DNA of 64,000 nucleotides, taken from Tetracladium setigerum. Lineage: Eukaryota; Ascomycota; Leotiomycetes; Helotiales. A model generated the notes under the pieces. That model saw only the letters and a list, made by a program, of their open reading frames with translations. It was not told where the DNA came from and did not search any database. A program made the translations under genes and the position numbers. The stretch lies in contig PZJY01000002.1 of the NCBI GenBank assembly GCA_031472005.1, forward strand, positions 2,542,001 to 2,606,000, given 5' to 3'. Each line of letters opens with the position of its first letter. Within the stretch, counting starts at the first letter, position 1. Below, one piece after another: positions 21,904 through 33,428 of the stretch.

Positions 21904-24848
21904 ATGGGAAAGGCCACCCCTTCCCCAGACTTTAATATTCACGTTGATGGATCGTGTTTAACGAATTCAACCGACCTTGGAATGCCTAAAGAGCGCGAAG
22001 TCTCCAGCGAAACTGTCGTTCACAACCCTACCGCCGAGGAATCGACAGCGAAGGATGCTCCTGTGGCAGAGAAGGAAACAAAAGCAATGGAAGACCACTC
22101 GAACTTAATAAATGAGAGGATATCGGCACAGATACACGAGGCAGCTCGCAGAGTGGTGGCTAGTATTGAGCGGGACCACTACGAAGGACAAGAGGATTCA
22201 ATATTGAGTGCACAGACGGATGAGAGCTATGAGAGAGGCGACACGGAGTTGAGCTACGATGTCGATGGCACAGAGATGACCTACGATGGAACGGAAGCTA
22301 CATATGAGTCTGATACTGGCGTGGATGCATACGAAGGAGAGGGAGAGAGCGAGCTTGATGCCCATATCGAACAAGCACTTACAGCATGGGAACCCACCAC
22401 TTCGAACGACCAGGACTCCAGCTCCCACCACGATGGTGATGTCTCTGATGATGTATTCAGCGAGGCCAGCCGAAGTCAAAGAAGTAGCATCAATTCTGTG
22501 CACGATTTAGGGAGCTCGGACGAAGTCTTTCAGAAGGAGCTCACCTCGCCAGCCGTAGGAGAAGACGCAGCATCGGCACACTCGAGCAAATCCGTCTCAA
22601 GAATCCCTAGCATTACCTCTCATATACCCGACGAGGAAAATATGCCCACACCGAGCAAGGTTATGCACCGACCTCCATTTAGAACGCCTTCTTCGGTACG
22701 GGCTATGCAAATGGGCTCGCCTACGCCTTCCATCTTCTCTTCTCCACGATCCGCCAAACGACATATGCCAACTGTATCACGCATTGGACTCCTACCTCTC
22801 AATACTCTCCCTCGAAACGAACACCTACAAGATTCAAGGCAAAGAAGGAACAGCCACTTGTCTTGCTACATGTTACTGTACTTCCGTTACAATGGTCATA
22901 CGCACATGCCATGACATCTCACGAAATCCCAAGATCATTGGAGGGTGTCAAAGAGAGCTGGAGTCTTCTCCAAGACAAGCTCGCAGACACCGTCCGAGAA
23001 CGAGGTATTCTCCTCGCTCATCCTCAAGACTCATACGAAGTCCTTGAAGAACGCCTTCTCGATGCCCTCGAACTACCTGTCCTTCCCCGCGCCCAAATTT
23101 TGAAATGCGGACATTACATTGGCCCTCTGATTTGGGTGATGCCTCCTCAGACGACGAAACAACGAAGGACAGTTACTTCATCCCAACTCCTGGTGCAGAC
23201 AGGAAATATTGTGAGATATGTTGTAAAGATGTCAAGTTAGAGGAGACGGGTGAGGTGTTGGGAAAGAAACGATTCAATGTCAAAGTATTTGCCAGCAATG
23301 GCCTCATGAGGGCCGGTGCATGGTCAATGGCCTGGAGGGAGATGGAACGGGTGGATGTAGAGATTGAACCTTGGGTTGAGATGGGATTGAGGGCAGAATT
23401 GGAACTCTTGTCTATCTCCACGCCGGTTGAGGTAACCCAGGATGTCGAAGATGGATTCGTAGATGAAGAAGAAGAGGAGGTGGCTGAAAGTGGTGATAGA
23501 TCACTGGAGCTTGAACTGAGCGAGGAACACCGTTCGGCAGAAGAAGCCGAGATTCTCCGGAAATTCGAAGAAGAAGAAATTGCCCACAAGATCCGCGAAG
23601 AAGAAGAGGCTTTGCAGCGTCGAAAACTGGAAGATGAGGAGATAGAGCTCCATCGTCAAAAGCTCGAAGAGGAAGAGGCAGAGCTTCATCGCCAGGCACT
23701 TATCGAGAAGGAGCAACTCGAGGCTCAGCAACGATTGATGCATGAAGAGGAGACACTCATGAGGAAGATGGCTGAAGAGGAGAGGTTGTGTGAGATTTAT
23801 GGCGGACATGCTCAACCTCATCAATCGCCCACTCATGAATATCACCAGCAACAGCAATCTCATAATCAGCAGCGCCAGCGCCAGCGAGCACCAAAACGGG
23901 AGATTGATCCAGATTCTCTCCCCGAACTCCTGCTTGCTGCTTTCAAGGTGTTGATGAGAGATAAGAAGAACATTGCCATTGGAATCTTAAGTGCTCTGGT
24001 GTTGTTCCTTGCGTTGAGGCCAGCGAATGCAGCAGGCGTGGATCTGATGGAGAAAAGGGGTGCGGTGATGAATACGGATGATGCCGTGCCGAAGGTTTTG
24101 GTTGCCCCTCGGACAGAAGAGATTGTCAGGAACGTGGAGCAGGTCTTGGAGCTGCCGAATGTCATTGCGGAGGTGGTTGAAGCCAAACCCATGATTGAGC
24201 TTCCAGCTGCTCCTATCGTCACTAAATCTGCGCCCTTGGAGGAGGTTCTCAGGCCTATGGAATCTGAACAGGCACGTCTGAAGGTTGAATCGACCACAGA
24301 AGAGACAGTCGTCGTCGAGCAACAACCGCCACAAGCAACGCCTGAGAAGGAGGGGGGCCGAAGTTGAGAATGTCGGGTCCGAAATACCTGTTGCGAAGAC
24401 GGAGTTTGTGGAACCACTTGAATCGGAAGATGTTGTTCATGAAGAAGAACATGAGAAGCAGGATAAGACAGTATCTGAAACTGAGAATGTCGAGTCGGAG
24501 AAATCAACTGAGGAGCAAGTCACATCGGATGATACTTTTGACCAGGTAAAAGCTGATCAAGAGCTCACTGATGGGATGGTTGTTGAGAGCAGCATTGAAG
24601 AGTCTGCACCCATCGATCAATCAACTGTCACCGAGCTCGAGCCCAAGCATCCAGAAAACGAATCGACCGATGACAAGATCCCCTTGGAAGATACCACGTC
24701 CGAAAACGTCAACCCACCAGAAGTTCAACCGTTCGAGATCTCAGGAGAAGACGCCCAAGACACAACCACACCAGCAACCGAAGAAGTCGAGTCGCATGTT
24801 GTTGAGCACGAAAATCATGCTGAAGAAAAAACTAGCGCAGACATCTGA
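21904..24848 (+). CDS. Large acidic coiled-coil protein with one membrane helix (three frame breaks)
   Basis: The gene reads as three overlapping frames. Adding one base near 22786-22788, adding one at the CCC run 23123-23125 and removing one from the G6 run 24352-24357 joins them into 981 residues. The joined protein shows an acidic low-complexity N-terminus, a PTRFKAKKEQPLVLLHVTVL block and a Cys-containing conserved block (KYCEICCKDV, RFNVKVFASNGLMRAGAWS). A long Glu/Arg coiled coil (EEEEIAHKIREEEEALQRRK) follows, then a membrane helix at about 690-707 (NIAIGILSALVLFLALRP) and a second acidic tail. Homologues in other fungi are, to my memory, labelled pathway-specific nitrogen regulators, a name without clear biochemical basis. 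The layout fits a tail-inserted ER or nuclear envelope protein (inference). Confidence 0.7.
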
Positions 24849-25938
24849 AAGTTGAGACGGCTTCTGGCAAATTTGTTTGCCCACAGATTGAAAAAGCTGG
24901 ATTCCATGATTATTTGTTTCTCTCTCTCTCTGCTTCTTTGGTTTTTTTGTTGTCGCGTTTGTTGCTGTTGTTTAGCCAAGATTTGATTCCAGTGCCGAGT
25001 TGTTTCCCCATTAGCAAGCCAGAAAAAAAGTGAGCATATATTAAGCAAGCGAGCGAGTGAGCGATGATGAATTGGGGGTTTTTTAACCTTACCTTTCTTT
25101 ACTTTCCTTTTTGGAGGAGTTTGACTGTTTGGGATATGATAATGTGAGATTGATTTGTGTTGGATATTGATTGGGGTTGGATTACAGTGGAATGGATGGA
25201 GTTGATTTGATTGGAGTAGAGTTGACTTGCTTTGATTGATTTGATGTTGAGAGGTGGAGAAGAATGTGTGATGTTGATGTGATGGGTGATAATGAAAAGG
25301 GGGATGGATATCTTGTCGAGTAGTATGTGAAGTCTTGAAGGAGTAGGTAGATAGATGGGAAGGATGCTCTAATGAATACCAATGAAATAGGTTTATCAGA
25401 CACATATATACAAGACAGTGAGATGAGATCCGAAATTTTCAAGTTTGTGATTTACGTTTAATTCTTTTTCTTTTTCATTTTCATTCATTTCTATTCAGTG
25501 ATGTTTTCTATTCTGTGTTAATAACAAAAGAAAAATAACGCTTCCAATCAATCCAATGTACAATTTTGTAGTAGATGAGTTGAGCAAGCAGGATAGATCC
25601 TGCAAAAGCCATCCCCATGCCCATCCCATTCTTTCATCCGTCGTCTTTGCATGATTTATACAGTATATGTGTTTCCATCCAGCAGGGTTTAAGGTGTTTT
25701 TTCTTCTTTGGTGATGATTTATTTGTTCATTCATCCCTCATATTTTCCATTCCAGACTCCCCTACCCACCCACCAACCATCCACCCATCCATCCAACTTC
25801 CCCAACACCACCCAACCCCTTCAGATCCAATCCAATCCATTCCCGCTCCCACCAGCCCCAAGAACCCAAGAATGAAAAAGACAAAATAATACAAGATCAG
25901 ATCAGATCAAAAGCCCACCCACCAATTGAAGGGTTGGT
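24849..25938. other. Convergent intergenic region, G/T-biased
   Basis: Two genes end here, at 24848 (plus) and 25939 (minus). The stretch 25080-25300 is rich in G and T on the plus strand (repeated TTGATTGATT and GGATGGA words), and 25740-25830 is rich in CCATCCACCC. A 196-codon minus-strand frame (24815-25405) is a Ser/His/Thr-rich product of this bias, so I do not count it as a gene. Confidence 0.5.
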
Positions 25939-28916
25939 TTAATTAACGTCTAGCAGGCGCCTGCCCACCAGCACCGGCCGCCCACCACCAAGCGGCACAT
26001 TACTAAACAGCGCTCTCTCCCTCTCATCCTGCTCTTGCTCACTACTTTGATATCCACTTGGCGCCATACCTCCCGCGGCAGCAGTAGTTTGACTGCGCTG
26101 AGGTTGTTGGAAACCCATTCCCTGTCCGCCAGCCATCTGACTCGTCGGGAAATTGCTATATGCATCTAGGGTTCTTTGTCCTTGCAATCTCTGCTGCGAC
26201 TGTGATGACTGTGACTGAGATGACTGGGTTTGAGCGAGCGATGCAGATCTGCCTAGATCTTGACGACCGGAAGACGAGCCAATCTCACGCTCCTCGTCAA
26301 TCTGAAGTGTACCAGCTCGACCTCTAGAGAAGCGATCTCGCATTCTTGGACTTGCCTGAGTGACGCTCAAGGTGGGTGTAGCTTCCGAGCTTGGGATTGT
26401 GGGCAAATGCTCGCCTGGACGACGACGACCTCGTGTTGATTCGCGCTTCAGTAGACCTTGGCGGAGACTATCGATATCATTGCTGCGTCTTCGATCTTCG
26501 TCTTCGTCATCGTCCTCACCATTTCTGTTACCATCGGGGCGCTCATAGTCGTCTTTGTGTGCTGTGTCGAAACCTGGCTTGCGAGCGTTCAAGGCGGCGG
26601 AGGCGGATGATTCTGCGCCGGGCTCGACTTTGCCTTCAGATGATTTTCGGCGTCAGGTTTGGGAGGCGTAGGGACGAGACGCTTGCCTTCTTTGGCTTGG
26701 CTGGCTTTGTCTCTTGCAGCAGTGGCCCATTCGTCGTTGATCGCGACTGTGTATCCGGGGTTTGTTGGTCCACCGAGAGGCTCTCCACCGCCGCCTGGAG
26801 CGTAAATGGGGACCTTGCGAAGAGCGAGAACGAGTGCACACATGAATTTAGAGCGGCGGACTGCACGGACAGTTTCATTGTGCCAGTTACTCTTGTGGCG
26901 AATCTCCACGCGCAACTGAAGTTTGTCCATGTTACCGATACCAGTAGCCTCGAGGAAGATATCTGGTTGAAAGTCACGTGAGTTATCAGGGTGGCGGACG
27001 AAGGCCTCCATTTCAGAGCGGAGGAGCTCGATGTCATCAAGAGAGGTATCGAAGGAGATGAACATCTCGAGTTGTTCCTTCATGGCCTTTGATCGCGTGA
27101 CGTTCTCGACCCAGACGGTGTTGAGCACAATGTTGGGAACCTGGACGATTTTCATGTTGTCGATTCGCTTGAAGACTGTGTAGAGGAGAGAGATTTGCTC
27201 TACAACCAAGAGTTCAACACCTGATGGGCCGGCGATATCGACACGGTCACCGACGTCGTAGGGGTGCTTGACGAAGAGGAAGATGCAGGAACCAAGGAAT
27301 TCTTGAACGGAGACGGCAAAGACGAAGGAGAGAGACAGGAGAGTGGTTCCTGCAGTTGCCAAGGTTGTGACGAAGTTTGTGTTTTGAAATGCCACTAAAG
27401 ATATGTTAGCAGATATCAATGATATGGAAGAGGGACTAACCAAAGATAAAGATGACAATCACAAAGAGAATGACACAGAGAACCGAATCTAGGACCGAGA
27501 TGGCCTGTCCAACATCTCTCATGCTGGAAGCCATAGCCTTGCGATCACGTCCAATCTCCACAACCTTCATGATCATCTCGTCCAGACTGATATCTCCATT
27601 GCCATCATTATCAAGGGCATTAAAGGCGTCCTCGGCGTCGTCCTTGCGAGATGGACCAAGAACTTCCTCGAAGTCATCGCGGTACAAAGATTCTCGGCCT
27701 TCGCAAACAAAAGACATCCAAATTCGCTTTGCCAATGCTTCGGATGAACGCGTCTTTTCCAAGGCTTCGACAACGATACTGTGGGCTGAAGTTGGGTTGA
27801 AGACTTGCTTTCCAGTGATTTCTGAAGCAATGTTTCCAAACACGCTGGTTACTTTGTCACCAACACGTCCGATATTTCCAATCAAGCGTAATGGTGTTGC
27901 GGAACCACCACTCTTGCTGCTGGCACCCATGTTCTTGCCAATCATGTGCTCAATGCTGTCATTGATAATATAATCCTCCTCGCGGAATTCTGGGCAGTAG
28001 GTTGGGAACAAGGTTCTGCTAGCATCGTATAACACTCCCAGCAGACGGATGTCGCGCTTTGAGTCCTTGATGCGGTTGGCGAAAGAGCGTCTATGGTAAT
28101 TAACCGATATCAATTGTACAGCCATCTTCTCCACCAAGAAGATAACACTGGCAACCAAAGATGGCACAAGCAAGTTCTTGACGATTCCAACCCATCTCTT
28201 TTGGCGCATTCCAAGGTTCAACTCTGGCCTCATCAAGGCGGTAAAGGTGACCAAACTTGTGACGGCCCATCCAACCAACGAGAGTGGAATTTCGACCTCC
28301 TTCAGTACCAAGGCGTATTTTCGAGTTCCGGAGGAAACGACACCAGCGAGAAACAGGAAAACGTAAGGGACTGCCTGAGCAAAAAGTTTCGAGATCCAAA
28401 GACTGAGCCATACGATCTCAATCCAAGTCCAGAAGATCCAAACTCGGACATTCATGGTGCCCAACATCGCTGTTGGATTGAGTACAGCATAGATGATAAT
28501 TGGTGCGGCAATGAGCAGTGCCACCGGCAGCACATACACCAAATACCTGGTCACAACGCTGAAGCCCACGACCTTGCTGTAGAATTTGCCTAGCCCCGTA
28601 AGAGACTCGCCTTCTGTATCCTCATCGCCGTCCTTAATCTTCTTCCTCCTGCCAATCGTCTTCTTCTGTGAATGCGAGTGGTGGAAGAATCCTTTCTTCT
28701 CGTTTCCCCCTCTGTGTATGTTTCTGTGGATGACATATCGACGGGATCGCCGCCTGCTTTCCTCGCCCCAGTGCTGCTGGCTGTTGTTCTGACTTGCGTC
28801 AAGGGAATGCCATCGTTATTGTTCGTATCATAAGCCATGTTGGGATTTCGCTCGTTGGAGGTAGAGGGTCGATTGAGAGGCTGGAAGCCGTAAGACTTTG
28901 GTGAGCGAAGGGACAT
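25939..28916 (-). CDS. MscS-family mechanosensitive channel with EF hand (two frame breaks)
   Basis: Exon 1 is 28916-27441 and exon 2 is 27394-25939, with a 46-nt intron. Restoring one base at the C5 run 28706-28710 and one at the T4 run 26644-26647 gives 977 residues. The cytosolic N-terminus is followed by four to five membrane helices, then an EF hand (DNDGNGDISLDEM). Two further helices and the MscS beta domain come next (FLGSCIFLFVKHPYDVGDRV, then ENVTRSKAMKEQ). The long Gln/Ser-rich tail lies beyond the second break. The layout matches fungal Msy1/Msy2 channels of the ER or plasma membrane, which act in calcium release on hypo-osmotic shock (known for fission yeast). Without the first correction the N-terminal 100 residues are lost from the frame. 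Without the second the tail is lost. The channel core itself is unbroken. Confidence 0.87.
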
Positions 28917-30116
28917 CGAGAAAAGCTCCTGGAGGATGTACTCGTATGGGGTTTATTTGTGTTTTGAAGGAACGCACAGAGTGTATTGTCGAAACAGGGC
29001 CAGGGGAAATGACGTCTGCGGTGCTCGTTGGGGAATGTGCAGCAAATTGAGATTGACCGGTTGGGCCAATAATGGCGAAGTTGTCGACCTGCGAAGAGAG
29101 CAAATAATGAGTTGGCAGATTGGATTCAACCCTTGCAAGAGCCGGTTGAAGCTGGGTCTTTGCAGATACCGGTATTTGGTGATGGTGTTGTGCTGGGTCT
29201 GAAGAATGGCTTGTGACGTCCGTCTTCCGAGTGAGTGGAATGCAGCAGCACCAAGTAACTGCTGCTATTTGCTGCACTGTTGTCGAACTTTTCGTTCCAA
29301 TCAAGCTGGCAGAAGTGAGAACAGGGAGATGTTATTGGAAGAATTGGAAGTTGAGAAAGAGAGAAAATAAATCCAGGGGCCGTTCCCAGGAAAACCGGCT
29401 TCCAGGAGGGACCTGGCTAGAGACGATTCCATCTCTTGATCTTTCAGGTCCCCAATTTTCCTCGCGAAGTCAAGCGTTGTCTCAAGCCACTGACGCAGCC
29501 TGTCAGAACTCGCGTAATGCGCCAAGTGGACGCTGGCACGTTTCACCCTCAGGAGATCTGGAGATGGGGGACCTGCGATTGGATCAATTGCGGAGGAAAA
29601 GAAAGTAGGTAACTCTTGTCATCTCAAGATTGGTATTACGGGGTACGGAGTACAGCACGAAGTATGAAATTATCATCATTATTCGAAGGAGAAAACACAT
29701 GTCAAACATGCGATCCAGATGCCGCTCTACCCAACAAATCTCTCTCTCCCATAGTTTGCTGTTCTCTACCTATGGAATATCTTTTGCTCGCTTATTTTGT
29801 CGGCTTGTTTTGTTTCATGGTGGCAAATGCATTGCATGTAGCTCCCCCATGCCATGCACTCCTGGCAGCAAGGAATTTTCCCTGCTTGACGATGCAAAAC
29901 TCAGATATACAGTACCACATCGTGAGAACAGAGAGCCTCTTCCCAATGAGATCGTCTTGGGACTTCGAAGTCGTCAATCCATCTTCCCCATCGGGAAATC
30001 AAAATCCGAATTGGTAGAAGGTTTGTTTCTATTTTTGTTTTCTTTAGACCAGAAATTTTTCTTCCGCGTTAGGTTTTGCGCCGCCTCTCGTATTATTCTG
30101 GGCTTCCCACTGATGA
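28917..30116. other. Promoter side of MscS gene, no gene seen
   Basis: This is 1.2 kb between the channel start codon and a decayed transposase. A 158-codon minus-strand frame (28828-29304) overlaps the channel's leader and lacks any motif. The palindrome GTACGGAGTAC is at 29643-29653. The plus-strand frame 29630-30187 runs into the transposase relic out of frame and looks accidental. Confidence 0.4.
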
Positions 30117-31200
30117 GCATCGAGGCGCCCAAAAACGAATCGGAAAGAGCACGAAACACCGACTCGGCAGCGCGTTCTCGACTTTAAGCTAGCCGGCTTT
30201 ACCTACACAAGAATTCATCAAGAGACTGGCGTACCTCCCTCAACTGCTGCCGGTATTATAAAGAGAAGGCAAGAAAGTCTCCGACGAGCTCGGCCGACTC
30301 GTCAACGACTATATTTACTATATTTAATCTCACGAGAGATAGTTTCTCAAATCGAGGCCGATATGAATAGAGATTGGGGGTCGAGGATCAATAGAGACAC
30401 AAGATAGTATCGACGAATACGATTTAAAGTGTTGTCCGGCTACGCTTAATTCAACGTTTAAAAGAGAGGGAATAGGCCACTTTTAGGCCGTATAAAAGAA
30501 GTTCTTATAAAGAAGAATCAAGACGAGCGTCTCGACTTCAATGAAATCCTTTAAGCTAGCTAGACTTTAAATTCTTTTAAGAAGGTTCTTTACTCCGACG
30601 CTTGCCACTTGTCACGATTCCTATCCCACTAACTGAAGAGAGATCGAAGTCGAGGGTTTATTTGCAAGTCGAAGCAAGGAAGTCAATCACTGGAGTGATC
30701 ACAAATATAAAAAAGCTGATGAATATAATGTATGATCCTGAATTGAATACAAAGTTGAGCACGAAGCTCCTATTTAAAGAAACCTATCCTATCCTTATAT
30801 AGAACTTTTATTCTCCTGGGGAGTCCCGCCAAGCCATGGGTTCCATCACGTGACCAGGACACCGAACTGGCGCCCTGCTTGCCGTCTCATACATTACTAA
30901 CTAAACTAACTAGATGGCTAGGAGTTCTCTTGGAGTAGTTCCTGGGATCCACTTGGTTTCCAAGAGCTATGCTGCTCCTGGGACCCTTACTCCCAGGATC
31001 TCACGTGCTCCTGGGAACCGATCCACTCCCAGGACTATGTTCGTAACACTTAATTCTTTCAATGCCCGGTCAGATCGATGAATTAATAACACGAGAAGGG
31101 GACGTAACAAGCTATTAAATCCTTTCTTATATAGTAATTAGATAGTGATTTAATGCTATAATTTGGTGGTTCGTCGGTGTTCCGTGCCATATTCGCTGAC
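30117..31200 (+). pseudogene. Decayed Tc1/mariner-type transposase, split by an insertion
   Basis: Reading the frame of position 30183 gives a recognisable Tc1/mariner N-terminal helix-turn-helix: TPTRQRVLDFKLAGFTYTRI, then HQETGVPPSTAAGIIKRR. It continues, with stops at 30405, 30447, 30459, 30552 and 30561, to KKVLYSDACHL. That looks like the catalytic-Asp region (SDE/SDxC) of Tc1 transposases. Codon TGC-CAC-TT is then interrupted by about 436 bp. From 31047 the same frame resumes as HLILSMPGQIDELITREGD and, after more stops, FNAIIWWFVG, similar to the MVWG block. Stops are TAA/TAG, and the element is AT-rich, as after repeat-induced point mutation. It cannot encode an active protein. The family call is by eye. 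Confidence 0.6.
30611..31046. mobile_element. LTR-like insertion (about 436 bp) inside the Tc1 relic
   Basis: The 5-bp sequence CACTT is present on both sides (30606-30610 and 31047-31051), like a target-site duplication. The ends read TGTCACGA and TCGTAACA, which are inverted copies with one mismatch and begin TG and end CA, as in LTRs. The interior has several CTCCTGGGA and TCCCAGGA words in both orientations (30813, 30974, 30991, 31008, 31027) that could fold. No internal coding sequence remains, so a solo LTR or small non-autonomous element fits. One T and a CA seem to be missing at the junctions relative to a perfect TG...CA insertion. Confidence 0.5.
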
Positions 31201-31808
31201 TTCTTGTGACCAAATGAAACCGCCTCGCATTTAGGGCGTCAGCCTCAGAGTAATTCTCGTTTTGAAGCTTTAGACAAGTCAACAATATATGAAGCTCTTC
31301 TGGTTCTAGAGATCCTGCTCAAGCCAAGCAGAATCCGCCTTTTTCTTGTCTTGTTGCCCCACCAATAAATTCTCGCGAGGAGGACCTACGACGACCAAGC
31401 CAAATTTGCAAATGAGATAATATCTGAGGCTTTGGTCAGGCCGGGCTCCTGCGATATCTCCTGACATCGCGATCAATGCAATGGAGTAATTAATTGTGGC
31501 TGACTATGACGCTCTCCTCAACATTATGCATCACACTTGGACCGGGAACCTTATTTGCTCTATGGGATTCGCTCTCATCTATCTGGCTGCCGTACAATAT
31601 CATATCTCACATCTCACACCTCCGACTAATTCTCAACACTTCATGAAATGGAGCAGCGGCATGCATATGCATGTTTCAGCTGGGGCTGATGGAAGGGAGG
31701 GGTCATCCAGATCTAAGGCTTTAATACTCAGTCGCAACCTTGCGTTTTCACTACTGATGCTGCTACAGCTTTCTACGTGTAATCTATTCCATTCAATCAC
31801 CATCAAAA
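31201..31808. other. Promoter region of GMC oxidoreductase
   Basis: A 608-bp stretch lies between the transposase relic and the GMC start. A small plus-strand frame at 31496-31876 overlaps the gene start in another frame and has no motif. No other feature was seen. Confidence 0.4.
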
Positions 31809-33428
31809 ATGGCACCCGAACGACAAAACGTGATCACCGAGTACGGTGCAGTTGCCGAGAAACTTCTCCAGAGTAACCGCGACGAGAACATTGTCTACGA
31901 CGTCATTGTAGTTGGTTCTGGCATGGGGGGAGGTGTTGTTGCAAGTGCTCTTGCTGATGAAAATAAGAGAGTGCTAGTTCTTGAGGCTGGATCTCTGCTC
32001 TTCCCTACACATGTTGGAAATCTACCTCGCCGTCTCTTAATTGGCAAATTTCAGAAACACATCTGGTCCCTCTGGGAATATTTCAGTGTCAAGAACTACA
32101 ACACTCCGCCAAATTCAGTTTACAATGGCGGACAGGGTTTCAATTTAGGGGGTAGGAGCATCTTTTGGGGTAGTTCTATCCCACCTCTTGCGGAATGGGA
32201 ACTTGGGGTGTGGCCGAAAGCAATCCGAGACTACCTTCTCGACAATGGTCCGAATGGTGGGTATGAGCTTGCGCGAGGAGTATTCAACTCGGATATTCCC
32301 CAGTTGGAAGAATTTCATGCCAAGACTATCTATATTTTGGGCGGCGTGCTCGGAAACAACTGGGAGGTGCTTCCAGCCCCCGTGGCTGTTGAATACAGTG
32401 GTGCCACCGAATGGTCTATCCCTGCAGGAATCTTCTCCACGGCCGATCTCTTGCTTGAGGATGCTCTGGTCGAGGGAGCTCAAGGAGGCCGTGAGCCACT
32501 CACAGTCAATCTCAGCCATGCAGTGTGGGATGTGACCCTTGACCCAAACAACAACAAACGGGTCACTGGTGTGAGGTGCTATGATCTTCTTGACAAGCAA
32601 CCGCGGACATACAAAGCCAAAGCTGTTGTTCTCAGTGCCGGCACTCTTGAGTCAGCCAAAATTGCTCTCAATTCTGGCATCCCCAATGACAAAATTGGCA
32701 AGGGAATCGTTGACCACGTCATCTACTATCGACATTTTGTCATCCCCCCAGCAGCCCAAAAAGCGCTTGGCCTCACACCTCAAAACCCAAGAGTAGCTCC
32801 TCCACGAATCGAGCCTCAGTCCACAAAACTCTTGATTAGACACAAGTCCGCAACTTTGCAGAACCATGCCTTCGACATCATTCTTGAGCTGGGTGCGCAA
32901 TTTAACCAAGGTCGTTTTGTTGACCGTGACCACATTGAAACAGACCTAGCAACCAGAAATGGATATCTCCTTTGCGAGATCGTCTTCCAGTTCTACGCTC
33001 CACTCATGGATAACAACACTGTGACACTCGCCCCAAATGGAGGAAATGCCGCTCCCGTCAACGTCTACATGGAGCGCGCCCAAGTAACCAATGAGCTCAT
33101 TGTCGAAGCTCGCAACATCGCGAAGCAGATTTTCGATAAATTCAATGCCCAATCTATTCTTGGAGAAGACGATTTGAATAGCCCGGATGGTCTCCCGAAC
33201 TTAAAAGAGGCGGATGTGGGAGGTGTGGCTCATGAAGTTGGAACTTTGAGAATGCCAGTTGATGGACAGAAAGGCGTTGTGGATCAAGATCTGAAGTTTG
33301 AGGGCTATGAGAACTTGTATGCTTGCGATAACTCGGTGTTTCCATGTTCACCGGCGGGGAATCCGAGTTTGACACTTGTGGCGCTTGCAAGAAGGTGTGC
33401 GAAAGCAGTAGCTGCAAATGTTGGCTAA
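31809..33428 (+). CDS. GMC-family FAD oxidoreductase, intronless
   Basis: A single 539-residue frame without introns, which is unusual in this window. Residues 30-60 form the Rossmann FAD site (DVIVVGSGMGGGVVASAL, then VLVLEAG). Middle blocks include NLGGRSIFWG and VVLSAGTLESAKIAL. The C-terminal GMC half has His475 in VAHEVGTLRM and Asn518 in SPAGNPSLTLVALARRC, the usual His/Asn catalytic pair. There is no signal peptide, so an intracellular enzyme or non-classical export is likely. The pattern resembles pyranose oxidase-like or cholesterol oxidase-like GMC members more than secreted glucose oxidases. The substrate is an alcohol or sugar that cannot be named. Absence of introns next to transposon debris may hint at transfer or retroposition (inference). 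Confidence 0.9.
   Translation: MAPERQNVITEYGAVAEKLLQSNRDENIVYDVIVVGSGMGGGVVASALADENKRVLVLEAGSLLFPTHVGNLPRRLLIGKFQKHIWSLWEYFSVKNYNTPPNSVYNGGQGFNLGGRSIFWGSSIPPLAEWELGVWPKAIRDYLLDNGPNGGYELARGVFNSDIPQLEEFHAKTIYILGGVLGNNWEVLPAPVAVEYSGATEWSIPAGIFSTADLLLEDALVEGAQGGREPLTVNLSHAVWDVTLDPNNNKRVTGVRCYDLLDKQPRTYKAKAVVLSAGTLESAKIALNSGIPNDKIGKGIVDHVIYYRHFVIPPAAQKALGLTPQNPRVAPPRIEPQSTKLLIRHKSATLQNHAFDIILELGAQFNQGRFVDRDHIETDLATRNGYLLCEIVFQFYAPLMDNNTVTLAPNGGNAAPVNVYMERAQVTNELIVEARNIAKQIFDKFNAQSILGEDDLNSPDGLPNLKEADVGGVAHEVGTLRMPVDGQKGVVDQDLKFEGYENLYACDNSVFPCSPAGNPSLTLVALARRCAKAVAANVG

Noticed and set aside
22774..22838. A 65-nt intron as explanation of the first frame change in the 981-residue protein
   Set aside because: The acceptor would be AAG and the removed part reads as conserved protein (TPTSQYSPSKRTPTRF) in the next frame, so a missing base fits better.
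24815..25405. 196-codon minus-strand frame rich in Ser, His and Thr
   Set aside because: It is the translation of a G/T-biased noncoding stretch and overlaps the end of a conserved gene.
28828..29304. 158-codon minus-strand frame upstream of the MscS gene
   Set aside because: Overlaps the channel's first codons in another frame and has no domain; more likely leader sequence.
29630..30187. 185-codon plus-strand frame
   Set aside because: Its last part overlaps the Tc1 relic in the wrong frame, and the rest has no motif.
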